Assembly (NCBI GenBank): GCA_030067055.1 | Contig: JASJAL010000245.1 | Location: 1-11,751, forward strand | Direction of reading: 5' to 3' | DNA from: Kiloniellales bacterium | GTDB lineage: Bacteria > Pseudomonadota > Alphaproteobacteria > Kiloniellales > JAKSBE01 | Length of the DNA stretch: 11,751 bases | Shown: in pieces, positions 1 through 6,111 of the stretch | Numbering within the stretch: the stretch's first letter is position 1 | Layout of the letters: each line of letters starts with the position of its first letter | Notes under the pieces: model-generated | What the model was told of the DNA's origin: nothing | What the model saw: only the letters and a program-made list of their open reading frames with translations | The model's database searches: none | Position numbers and translations under genes: made by a program

Positions 1-23
1 GTGGTCTTTGGCCGGCATTCTGC

Positions 24-29
24 TAAAAT
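24..29 (+). promoter_or_regulatory. possible extended -10 element upstream of the LysM-TPR lipoprotein gene
   Basis: TAAAAT lies at 24-29 and is preceded by TG at 21-22, giving the extended -10 pattern TGnTAAAAT. A matching -35 would fall at the window edge (about 1-6), where only a poor match is seen. A 5-bp inverted repeat (GCATT at 15-19, AATGC at 27-31) overlaps it. It is the only AT-rich patch in the 141 bases before the gene, but one hexamer in isolation is weak evidence. Confidence 0.25.
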
Positions 30-141
30 GCGTCGCAGCGGGCCCGCGAAGAAGGCCGGCGCAGAGGGCACCAGGTAGGGTGTACCGGGCGACAGGTCCC
101 AGACTGCGGGTATTGGCTGTCTCGGCGGAGGGGGCGCAGTT

Positions 142-1422
142 GTGATGCGTGGAAGGACGGCTCTTCTAGTGTGCTCGGGTCTGATGCTCGGGCTTGCGGC
201 TTGCGAAACCCCAACGGGTGGCGAGGAAGCGGAGGTACAGCCGGTCGTCCAGTTCCAGCCGGAACCGGACCTCACGCCACGGGAGCGGCTCAAGAAGGCC
301 ATTTCGCTTCTCGAGGTGGGCCAGGCGGGGCAGGCCCGCGCGGAGCTCGACGCCTACCTGGCCGAAGTGCCGGATAGCCGCCTGGCGCTCGATCTTCAGG
401 CGCAGATCGCAGCGGACCCCGTTGCGGCCCTAGGTTCCCAGCACTTCCTCTACACCATGCAGCCCGGCGATTCGATTTCGTCGGTGGCAAAGCGCATGCT
501 GGGCGACCCGCTGAAGTTCTACATCTTGGCCCGCTACAACAATCTCGAGAATCCCAGCGAGATCAGTGTTGGGCAGACCATTCGCGTGCCGGGCGAGGCG
601 CCGCCTAAGGCAGAGCGTCAAGAGGTGGCCAAGAAGCCGCAGGCGGTGGCGGACGAGCCGAAGCAAGCCGTGCAGAGCGCCGAGACGCCTGCCGAGCCGG
701 CTCAGGCCGCGGCGCTTGCCGAGCCGCCCAAGCCGGAGACGCCGGCCGTGCCGGCCAAGATCGAGACCCAGGAATCGACCGCGGCGGCGCAGAGACTGCG
801 TGCGGTTGAAACCGAAGCGCAGGCCATCGAACGGGTGCTGTCGACCGCCGAAGACTATCGCGGCCGGGGCGAGTATCGCAGCGCCATCAATCACCTGGAA
901 GAAGGCTTGGTCGAGTTTCCCGAGGCGCCGGTCGTTCGCCAGGTCGCCGTTGCAACCTATTTGGATCATGCCGACCAGCTCTACAGTGGTGGTCGTCTGA
1001 CGGAGGCCGAGCGCGCGCTCAAGCGCGCGTCCGAGCTCGAGCCTGGAAATGCGGCCGTCGGCAAGCGGTTGGACCAGGTGGCGCGGCGGCAGCGTGCCGA
1101 GGACCTGTTTGCCGAGGCGTCGCGCTTCAGCAATCAAAACCTGCCGATCGATGCTTTCGACACCTACACCGAAGTCGTCAAACTGGTGCCGGATCACGCC
1201 GAGGCCAAGAAGCAGCTGGTCAGCCTGAAGCCCAAGGTCGCCGAGGCATACCACCGCCAAGCGCTGACCGCTTATCGGCTTCAGGAATTGGATAAGGCGG
1301 TCGAGATCTGGGACAAGGTGCTACGGGAGATCGATCCGAACTACGAACCTGCCAAGGTCTACCGCGCCCAGGCCAAAGAGCTGATGGAGCGCTTGGAGAA
1401 CCTCTCCCAGACCAGTCAGTAG
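142..1422 (+). CDS. LysM and TPR outer-membrane lipoprotein
   Basis: This 426-residue protein opens with a lipoprotein signal: an arginine-containing n-region, a hydrophobic stretch at 7-18 and a lipobox ending LAAC, so Cys21 would be lipidated. Residue +2 is Glu rather than Asp, which favours the outer membrane. A TPR-like helix pair lies at about 44-77 and a LysM domain at about 102-150 (YTMQPGDSISSVAKR, then LGDP and a closing GQTIRVPG); LysM domains bind GlcNAc-containing glycans such as peptidoglycan. Residues 152-215 form an Ala/Pro/Glu/Lys-rich linker typical of periplasm-spanning segments. The C-terminal half holds TPR-like repeats at about 233-262, 272-305, 319-352 and 366-400, presumably a protein-docking surface. 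The start is GTG at 142 or ATG at 145; a purine-rich GGAGGGGG at 127-134 serves either. It converges on the kinase operon. The exact role is unknown; a scaffold or sensor for cell-wall state is inferred from domains and neighbours. Confidence 0.9.
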   Translation: MMRGRTALLVCSGLMLGLAACETPTGGEEAEVQPVVQFQPEPDLTPRERLKKAISLLEVGQAGQARAELDAYLAEVPDSRLALDLQAQIAADPVAALGSQHFLYTMQPGDSISSVAKRMLGDPLKFYILARYNNLENPSEISVGQTIRVPGEAPPKAERQEVAKKPQAVADEPKQAVQSAETPAEPAQAAALAEPPKPETPAVPAKIETQESTAAAQRLRAVETEAQAIERVLSTAEDYRGRGEYRSAINHLEEGLVEFPEAPVVRQVAVATYLDHADQLYSGGRLTEAERALKRASELEPGNAAVGKRLDQVARRQRAEDLFAEASRFSNQNLPIDAFDTYTEVVKLVPDHAEAKKQLVSLKPKVAEAYHRQALTAYRLQELDKAVEIWDKVLREIDPNYEPAKVYRAQAKELMERLENLSQTSQ

Positions 1423-1428
1423 GACCAC

Positions 1429-1458
1429 GGCCCGAAGACAGGGCCTCGCAAGCGGGCC
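1429..1458. terminator. possible bidirectional terminator hairpin between convergent genes
   Basis: The 42-base gap between the two convergent lipoprotein genes holds the inverted repeat GGCCCG (1429-1434) and CGGGCC (1453-1458). A competing shorter pairing is GGCCC (1429-1433) with GGGCC (1441-1445). The octamer GGGCCTCG is also directly repeated at 1441 and 1454. Only a very short T-run (1464-1466) follows on the + strand, so this is a weak intrinsic terminator at best. Confidence 0.3.
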
Positions 1459-1464
1459 TCGGGT

Positions 1465-2451
1465 TTACTCGCTCAGGGACCCCAGCGTTTCCTTGATCTT
1501 GCGTGCGCGACTCAGGAAAACCTGGGCCTTGGCGTGGTTTGGATCGTAGACCAGCGTTTCCTGCAGGAAGACGATCGCTTGATCGACGTCGGTCTGAAAG
1601 GCCCGCAGGCCCTTCTCGTAGCTTTCCTGCGCCAGTCGCCGCTTGGTTTCCGACAGGGCCTTCCCGACGCGCTCGGCGTCGGCGCCCGTCCCCAAGGTCC
1701 TCGACGCCTTGAGATGGGGCAAGGCCTCACGGAGCCTGCCCTCCTCGTAGAGCTCGAGCCCGAGGCGTCGATGGGAGAGGGACAGGAGCTCTTTGGCTTC
1801 CCTGTCCTCGGGATACGACTTCAAGTGCTGCTCGAGGGCGGTGATCGATTTTCGAAAGGCCGCCTTCTCGATCAAGTCACGGGACCGGCTGAGCGACCGG
1901 CTTCGCGGATTCTCGCTGTCTTGGGGTTGCGTTTTTCCGGTGCTCTTGTCCGGCTTCTTCGCCGGCGCGGCGGCCTTCCTCGTCTCCGCCTTGGCAGCCT
2001 CCAGTTCCTTCTGGTACAGCGATTCGACGACGCGGCTGCGGCTGCGGCGGAGCCGGCGGACCTCCAGCGCCTGCAGCTCGGCCAGCGCGCCGGTGTGGTT
2101 GGGATCGAGCCTCACGACTCTCAGGAACCCTTTCCAGGCTTGCGTGCTGCGCCCCTTCGCAAGGTCGTCCTTGGCCTTTGCGAAGGTCGCCTTCACCTTC
2201 TTATCGATGCGCGCTTCCAGCTTGCGTCGTTCGCGCGCGGCGCTGCGGCCGTTGGGACCAACCCGTTCAAGGACCCGCCATTGGGCGAGGGCGCCGCTCA
2301 GATCGCCCTTCTTCGCCAACTGGCGGGCGAGCTTCTCGCGTTCGGCCGGGAAGTCCTCGCTGAGCGTTGCCGGCGGGTTCGTTTGCGCACAGGACGCGGT
2401 GAGCCCGGCCAAGACTACGAGGTATGCGACCCGCCTGGCCCCTGCGATCAT
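1465..2451 (-). CDS. TPR-repeat lipoprotein, last gene of the kinase operon
   Basis: This 328-residue protein begins with a lipoprotein signal: basic residues 6-7, a hydrophobic stretch at 8-19 and a lipobox LTASC with Cys21 as the lipidated residue. Ala at +2 is compatible with outer-membrane sorting. TPR-like helix pairs are seen at about 37-67, 85-118 (ending in the typical LDPNH), 192-215, 224-252 and 273-306 (ending YDPNHAKA). A strongly basic, Ser-rich linker fills roughly 131-190. There is no catalytic motif, so it is presumably a docking or assembly protein in the periplasm. Its start codon overlaps the stop of the deacetylase gene in an ATGA (2448-2451), which implies translational coupling and co-expression with the deacetylase and kinase. 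The C-terminal third resembles that of the convergent LysM-TPR lipoprotein, suggesting the two are paralogues. Specific function is not recognisable. Confidence 0.88.
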   Translation of the reverse strand: MIAGARRVAYLVVLAGLTASCAQTNPPATLSEDFPAEREKLARQLAKKGDLSGALAQWRVLERVGPNGRSAARERRKLEARIDKKVKATFAKAKDDLAKGRSTQAWKGFLRVVRLDPNHTGALAELQALEVRRLRRSRSRVVESLYQKELEAAKAETRKAAAPAKKPDKSTGKTQPQDSENPRSRSLSRSRDLIEKAAFRKSITALEQHLKSYPEDREAKELLSLSHRRLGLELYEEGRLREALPHLKASRTLGTGADAERVGKALSETKRRLAQESYEKGLRAFQTDVDQAIVFLQETLVYDPNHAKAQVFLSRARKIKETLGSLSE

Positions 2452-3431
2452 CGCTGGGATATCCGCTCAAAGACGTTCAGCTTGCGATCGAGGGCTTTGA
2501 CATCGTCCTTGCAGTAGATCTGTGTGCGCCGCAAGGCAAAGGGGTTGGCGAAGGCGGGATTGCCGCCGCGGGTCACGGTTACGCCGAGATCGAAACCTTC
2601 GTCCTTCAGGATCCCCAGCAGCTCGTCGTTCTCCGCTCCGAAGGGATAGGAGAAGCTGTGAATAGAGACACCAAGTTCGCGGCGCAGGATCCGCGAGGAC
2701 AGCTTGACCTCATCGCGTATCCTGTCCCGATAGGCGGCGTCGCCCTCGCCCTGCAAGCGCTTGGTGAGGTCCGCATGGGTCTTCGAATGCGGCTGGATGT
2801 CGATCAGACCCGAATCCAGCATGGCCTTCATCTCGGCCCAGCTCAGTCCCGCAGAACTGCCGACGAAGTCGGTGTAGACGAAGACCGTCGCCTGGTATCC
2901 GAAGCGACGCAGCACCGGAAATGCGATGTCGTAGACCGAGCCGTAGCCGTCGTCGATGGTCAGCACCACCGACTTCTCCGGCAGGGCGGTTTCCCCTTTC
3001 AGGAAACCGGCCAGATCCCTGAGACCAATAACCTTGTAGCCCTTGTCCCGCAGGTAGACCAAGTGCCGCTCGAAGGATTTCTTCGAGATCGAAAGCTTGT
3101 CGCAGCTCGCGCCCTTGGAAAAGCGATGGTAGGCGAGGATCGGCACCTTCTGGTAGCCGCCCGCGAAGACCGCGGCCCGGTTTGCGCTCCTCAAAGGAAT
3201 GACGACTTCATCCCCCGACCTGACCCGGCGGTTTCCGTTGGCGCCCTTGATGACCCAGGCCATGCCGGGGTCGTCGAGGTAGCGTTCGGCCAGGGTGCGC
3301 GCGTTGTCGGACGGGCCCGCCTTGACGATCAGGAAGTCGTCGTTGCTGACCAAGACGTTGGCGCCTCTGTACTGGCAGCCAAGGAGCAGGCATGCCAGCA
3401 CCAAGAGCGCGGCTGTCGAGCGCTTAGGCAT
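2448..3431 (-). CDS. polysaccharide deacetylase lipoprotein with LysM-like domain
   Basis: This is a carbohydrate esterase family 4 (NodB-type) deacetylase of 327 residues, expected to remove N-acetyl groups from a GlcNAc-containing polymer outside the cytoplasm. A lipobox LLGC places the lipidated residue at Cys19. Residues 32-80 resemble a degenerate LysM domain ending VVIPL. The catalytic domain spans about 95-315: YHRF at 101-104, TIDDG (158-162, catalytic and metal Asp160/161), metal-binding HSKTH (215-219, His215 and His219) and SYPFG (261-265). The YHRF start and YPFG form of motif 3 recall the IcaB/PgaB branch that acts on poly-GlcNAc, but peptidoglycan is equally possible. An in-frame start exists at 3515, but ATG at 3431 is preferred: it has AAAGGAG 10 bases upstream (3442-3448) and places the signal peptide at the N-terminus. 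This start overlaps the kinase stop by 8 bases (ATGCCTAA), and the stop overlaps the next start, so it is the middle gene of a tight operon. Confidence 0.93.
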   Translation of the reverse strand: MPKRSTAALLVLACLLLGCQYRGANVLVSNDDFLIVKAGPSDNARTLAERYLDDPGMAWVIKGANGNRRVRSGDEVVIPLRSANRAAVFAGGYQKVPILAYHRFSKGASCDKLSISKKSFERHLVYLRDKGYKVIGLRDLAGFLKGETALPEKSVVLTIDDGYGSVYDIAFPVLRRFGYQATVFVYTDFVGSSAGLSWAEMKAMLDSGLIDIQPHSKTHADLTKRLQGEGDAAYRDRIRDEVKLSSRILRRELGVSIHSFSYPFGAENDELLGILKDEGFDLGVTVTRGGNPAFANPFALRRTQIYCKDDVKALDRKLNVFERISQR

Positions 3432-5022
3432 CGTCGCCACGCTCCTTTCGGCGGCGGGATTCCAGGGACATCGCCATGCGGTTGAAGGCCGTGAAGACCT
3501 CGCCCAGGTCGTCACGCCGCTCCTCGGAGATCCGGCAGTTGAGGTTGCCGTCGGCGACCTCGTAGAGAGAGGTGCGCAGCAGCTTCAGCGGCCGGGACAA
3601 GAGGCGGCCGAAGACATAGGACACGATGCCAACGGCCAAAACGGTGCTCAGGCCCAGCGCGATCAAGAGCAGCCGGGTCGTTTCCATGACCTCCAGGATC
3701 GACCTCTGGGCAATCCCCAGGTGAACCTGACCGACCTTCTTGTCTTGGAAGGCGATGGGCGCTTCGAAGTCGAGGATTGGCACCCGCCCCGTCTGGCCGA
3801 CCACGAAGGTCCGCACATCGTCGTGCTCGACCAGAAGGGTTGCGTCCGCCGGCATTTCGTACTGAAGATCCTGCAAGGTTTCGTCGCTTGTGCCCCGGAC
3901 CATGCCGTTGTGGTCGGTGATGATCAGGTATTCGAAGGACTGCCCCTGGACCGCGTCCTTGACGAAGATGTCGATTGCGACCCAGTCCTGGCTCAGCAGC
4001 GGGACCGCTGTCTCCGAGGCGATGAACTTGGCCAGCGATGAGCCGGAGTCGATGGAATAGCGCCTCAGTACCTCGTTCTGCTTGGTGTCGACGATGAAGA
4101 TACTGACGGCCATGATCACCGCAACGAAGCCGGCCATCAGCAAGGTCCACTTGATCTGGATCGGCACATAGCGGCGTTTCTCGCCGTCTCCTGCCAGCTC
4201 GCGAAGCACCCGGGCCTCGTGCTGCAGGGCGCGGTAAAGCTCTTCGCCCGACTGGAAGCGGTCTGCCGGATCCTTGGCGAGGAGCTTTCCGATGATATGG
4301 CGCAGGCCTTCGGCCAGATCGGGCCGCACGCCCGAGATCGTCGGTGGATCTTCCTCGGTAATCTTGTAGAGCAGGGTCGCGACGCTATCGCCCTCGAAGG
4401 GTCGCTGTCCCGTGGAAAGCTGGTAGAGGACCACGCCGACGGAGAAAAGATCGGAGCGTTCGTCAACCTTCTGGCCCCTGACCTGTTCCGGCGACATGTA
4501 CTGCGGTGTGCCCAGGACCGTGCCGATCTGGGTTTGCTCGGCGGCGGTCGGATCGTCGATCCGGGCGATGCCGAAGTCGGTGATCTTGATCGTGGCGCCG
4601 TCGGACAGGAGCATGATGTTGCTTGGCTTGATGTCGCGGTGGATGACGCCATGCTGATGGGCATAGCTGAGGGCATCGGCCAGCTGCATCCCGATCGAGA
4701 GGACCCGGTCCTGCGCCAGGGGCTGGCCCTCGGTCATGAGGTCGCCCAGCGGCGTCCCTTCGAGCAATTCGATGACGAGATAGGGCCGATCATCGAGCTG
4801 ACCGACGTCGTAGACGGTCACGATGTTTGGGTGGGAAAAATTTCCTGTTGCTTGGGCCTCGCGCAGAAAGCGCCCCAGGTGCTCCTTGTCGGTGCACCAT
4901 TCCTCCTTGAGAATCTTGACGGCCAAGTGACGATCGATTTTGGGATCATAGGCCTTGTAGACTTCGGCCATCGATCCCTCGCCGAGCCGCTCGATCACCT
5001 GATATCGGTCGACCTGCTTCAC
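3424..5022 (-). CDS. membrane Ser/Thr protein kinase with periplasmic sensor and C-terminal HAMP
   Basis: This 532-residue Hanks-type kinase has a complete catalytic domain at about 7-270: glycine loop GEGSMAEV (14-21), ATP-anchoring Lys36, HRDIKPSN (128-135, catalytic Asp130), DFG (149-151) and SPE (177-179). Its activation segment is rich in Thr (159, 164, 168, 172), likely autophosphorylation sites. A membrane helix (about 291-311) leads to a periplasmic domain of about 135 residues (312-446) that looks Cache-like, with YLIITDHNG and later VGQVHLGI. A second helix (about 451-472) returns to the cytoplasm and is followed by a HAMP domain (473-525), then the end. PASTA repeats are absent. 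The GTG start at 5022 is chosen because G-rich GGGGGG lies 7 bases upstream and conserved kinase sequence starts immediately after it; the longer frame from 5124 adds 34 unconserved residues and would contain the promoter. It heads the operon with the deacetylase and TPR lipoprotein, and is divergent from a PP2C phosphatase. The sensed ligand is unknown. Confidence 0.95.
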   Translation of the reverse strand: MKQVDRYQVIERLGEGSMAEVYKAYDPKIDRHLAVKILKEEWCTDKEHLGRFLREAQATGNFSHPNIVTVYDVGQLDDRPYLVIELLEGTPLGDLMTEGQPLAQDRVLSIGMQLADALSYAHQHGVIHRDIKPSNIMLLSDGATIKITDFGIARIDDPTAAEQTQIGTVLGTPQYMSPEQVRGQKVDERSDLFSVGVVLYQLSTGQRPFEGDSVATLLYKITEEDPPTISGVRPDLAEGLRHIIGKLLAKDPADRFQSGEELYRALQHEARVLRELAGDGEKRRYVPIQIKWTLLMAGFVAVIMAVSIFIVDTKQNEVLRRYSIDSGSSLAKFIASETAVPLLSQDWVAIDIFVKDAVQGQSFEYLIITDHNGMVRGTSDETLQDLQYEMPADATLLVEHDDVRTFVVGQTGRVPILDFEAPIAFQDKKVGQVHLGIAQRSILEVMETTRLLLIALGLSTVLAVGIVSYVFGRLLSRPLKLLRTSLYEVADGNLNCRISEERRDDLGEVFTAFNRMAMSLESRRRKERGDDA

Positions 5023-5052
5023 ACTGCGACCCCCCGGGCCAATTTGTCTGGA

Positions 5053-5082
5053 CTTATAACAGTTTGTGTCGACCGGCTCCAA
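5053..5082 (-). promoter_or_regulatory. candidate sigma70-type promoter for the kinase operon
   Basis: On the minus strand, TTGGAG (5077-5082) and TATAAG (5053-5058) are separated by 18 bases. The -10 hexamer matches TATAAT at five of six positions and the -35 matches TTGACA at four of six. Transcription would begin near 5046, leaving a leader of about 24 bases before the GTG at 5022. No comparably good promoter for the phosphatase was seen in the rest of this 237-base divergent gap (5023-5259). Confidence 0.5.
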
Positions 5083-5259
5083 GCCACTTACGCGGCACCC
5101 TCGGTCGGGCGGCAGAGCCGGCAAAGGGGCCGCAGGCGCTGGCAGCAGCTTTCAACCGCGGGTCGCTATGCTACTCTTGCCGCCTGACGCGCTTCGCCAA
5201 AGGGCGGCTGCTGGGGATCGGGCAGGTCGAGGCTCGGCCTGGGCGCAGATCGGTGGGTA

Positions 5260-6000
5260 ATGCCTAACAGGACGATGAGCTTTCTCTGGGGGTCTGCGGC
5301 GGCAAGCCGCATGGGCTCCGCACGGAAGAGCAATGAAGATGCCTTCTTGGAGCAACCCGAGCTCGCGCTCTGGGCCGTCGCTGATGGCATGGGCGGGCAC
5401 GAGGCGGGCAGTCACGCGAGCCGCACCGTCGCCGAGTGCCTGCGCGACCTGCCGATGAGCGATGCCGAGGGCGGCCGGGAAGCGGCAGCGCAGGCGCGGC
5501 TTCGAGAGGCCAACGAGGTGCTGCGCGACTATGCCGAACGCCACACCGACGGACGCGTCGTCGGGACGACGGCCGCCGTCCTGCTCGGCGATGCTGAGGG
5601 CGTCTCTTGTCTCTGGGCCGGGGACAGCCGGATCTACCGTTTGCGAAATGATACCTTGTCGCAGCTCACCCGCGACCACTCGCGCGTGGAGGATCTGATC
5701 GAGCGCGGTTTGATCGATCGCGCGGAGGTCCAATCCCATCCGGCGGCCAACGTGATCACCCGGGCCGTTGGGGCTGCGTCGCGCCTCGACGTCGATCAGG
5801 CGCGCTACGACCTTTTGTCGGAGGACGTATATCTGCTCTGCTCGGACGGATTGACCAAAGCCGTTCCCGAGCCGGATATCGCCCGTTTGCTGCGAGAACC
5901 GGATTGTCAGGCGGCGGTCGACGGCCTGCTGGCGCTGGCCGGGGAAAACGAGGCATCGGACGATGCGACGCTGATCGTGGTCCGGCCCAGGACCGTCTAG
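5260..6000 (+). CDS. PP2C-family Ser/Thr protein phosphatase
   Basis: This soluble 246-residue protein is a complete bacterial PP2C (PPM) phosphatase, a metal-dependent enzyme that removes phosphate from Ser and Thr. Family motifs occur in order: a basic RKSNEDAF (22-29) with metal-site Glu26/Asp27, ADGMGG (41-46) with Asp42, GTTAAV (102-107), WAGDSRIYRLR (119-129), LTRDHS (136-141), NVITRAVG (164-171), LCSDGLT (193-199) with metal-site Asp196, and SDDAT (233-237). Length is normal for the family, and there is no signal peptide or membrane segment. ATG at 5260 is taken as the start, with GGTGGG just upstream; an internal ATG at 5275 is a possible alternative and would not affect any motif. 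The gene is divergent from the kinase across a 237-base gap, the usual arrangement for a kinase and its cognate phosphatase, so it probably reverses that kinase's phosphorylation. It converges on the cyclase-FHA gene. Confidence 0.95.
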   Translation: MPNRTMSFLWGSAAASRMGSARKSNEDAFLEQPELALWAVADGMGGHEAGSHASRTVAECLRDLPMSDAEGGREAAAQARLREANEVLRDYAERHTDGRVVGTTAAVLLGDAEGVSCLWAGDSRIYRLRNDTLSQLTRDHSRVEDLIERGLIDRAEVQSHPAANVITRAVGAASRLDVDQARYDLLSEDVYLLCSDGLTKAVPEPDIARLLREPDCQAAVDGLLALAGENEASDDATLIVVRPRTV

Positions 6001-6010
6001 ATCAAGATCC

Positions 6011-6046
6011 GCTGGGATTCACGCAGCTTTCGAAAATTCTTCTTTT
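6011..6046 (+). terminator. weak terminator-like hairpin after the phosphatase gene
   Basis: GCTG (6011-6014) can pair with CAGC (6024-6027) and is followed by a T-rich stretch to about 6046, ending TCTTCTTTT, 10 bases after the phosphatase stop. The stem is only four base pairs, so the call rests mainly on position and the T-rich tail. The rest of the 111-base convergent gap shows one 5-bp repeat (CGCGT/ACGCG, about 6084-6102) without a T-run. Confidence 0.25.
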
Positions 6047-6111
6047 ACAATATCTTGGTGTTCTATCGCCGGCCGAACGCGGGCGCGTCTGACAGGCACG
6101 CGGGTCAGGCC

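Noticed and set aside
1..145. A frame open from the window edge to a TGA at 143-145, overlapping the first gene's start
   Set aside because: The roughly 47 residues are Arg/Pro/Ala-rich and look non-coding, and a promoter-like element lies within it. An upstream gene tail cannot be excluded but is not supported.
430..1260. A 276-codon minus-strand open frame opposite the LysM-TPR lipoprotein
   Set aside because: It is rich in Arg, Gly and Leu with no domain, and lies opposite clear LysM and TPR sequence.
1534..2517. A 327-codon plus-strand open frame opposite the TPR lipoprotein
   Set aside because: The minus strand has a lipobox, TPR repeats and an operon overlap; the plus frame shows only composition typical of an antisense shadow.
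2424..3485. A 353-codon plus-strand open frame opposite the deacetylase
   Set aside because: It mirrors the deacetylase coding strand, lacks known motifs, and the minus-strand gene has full catalytic motifs and start/stop overlaps with its neighbours.
3432..3515. Upstream in-frame start adding 28 residues to the deacetylase
   Set aside because: It would bury the lipoprotein signal peptide inside the protein and increase overlap with the kinase; the ATG at 3431 has a good ribosome site.
4219..5187. A 322-codon plus-strand open frame opposite the kinase
   Set aside because: The kinase catalytic motifs on the minus strand are complete; the plus frame has no recognisable family.
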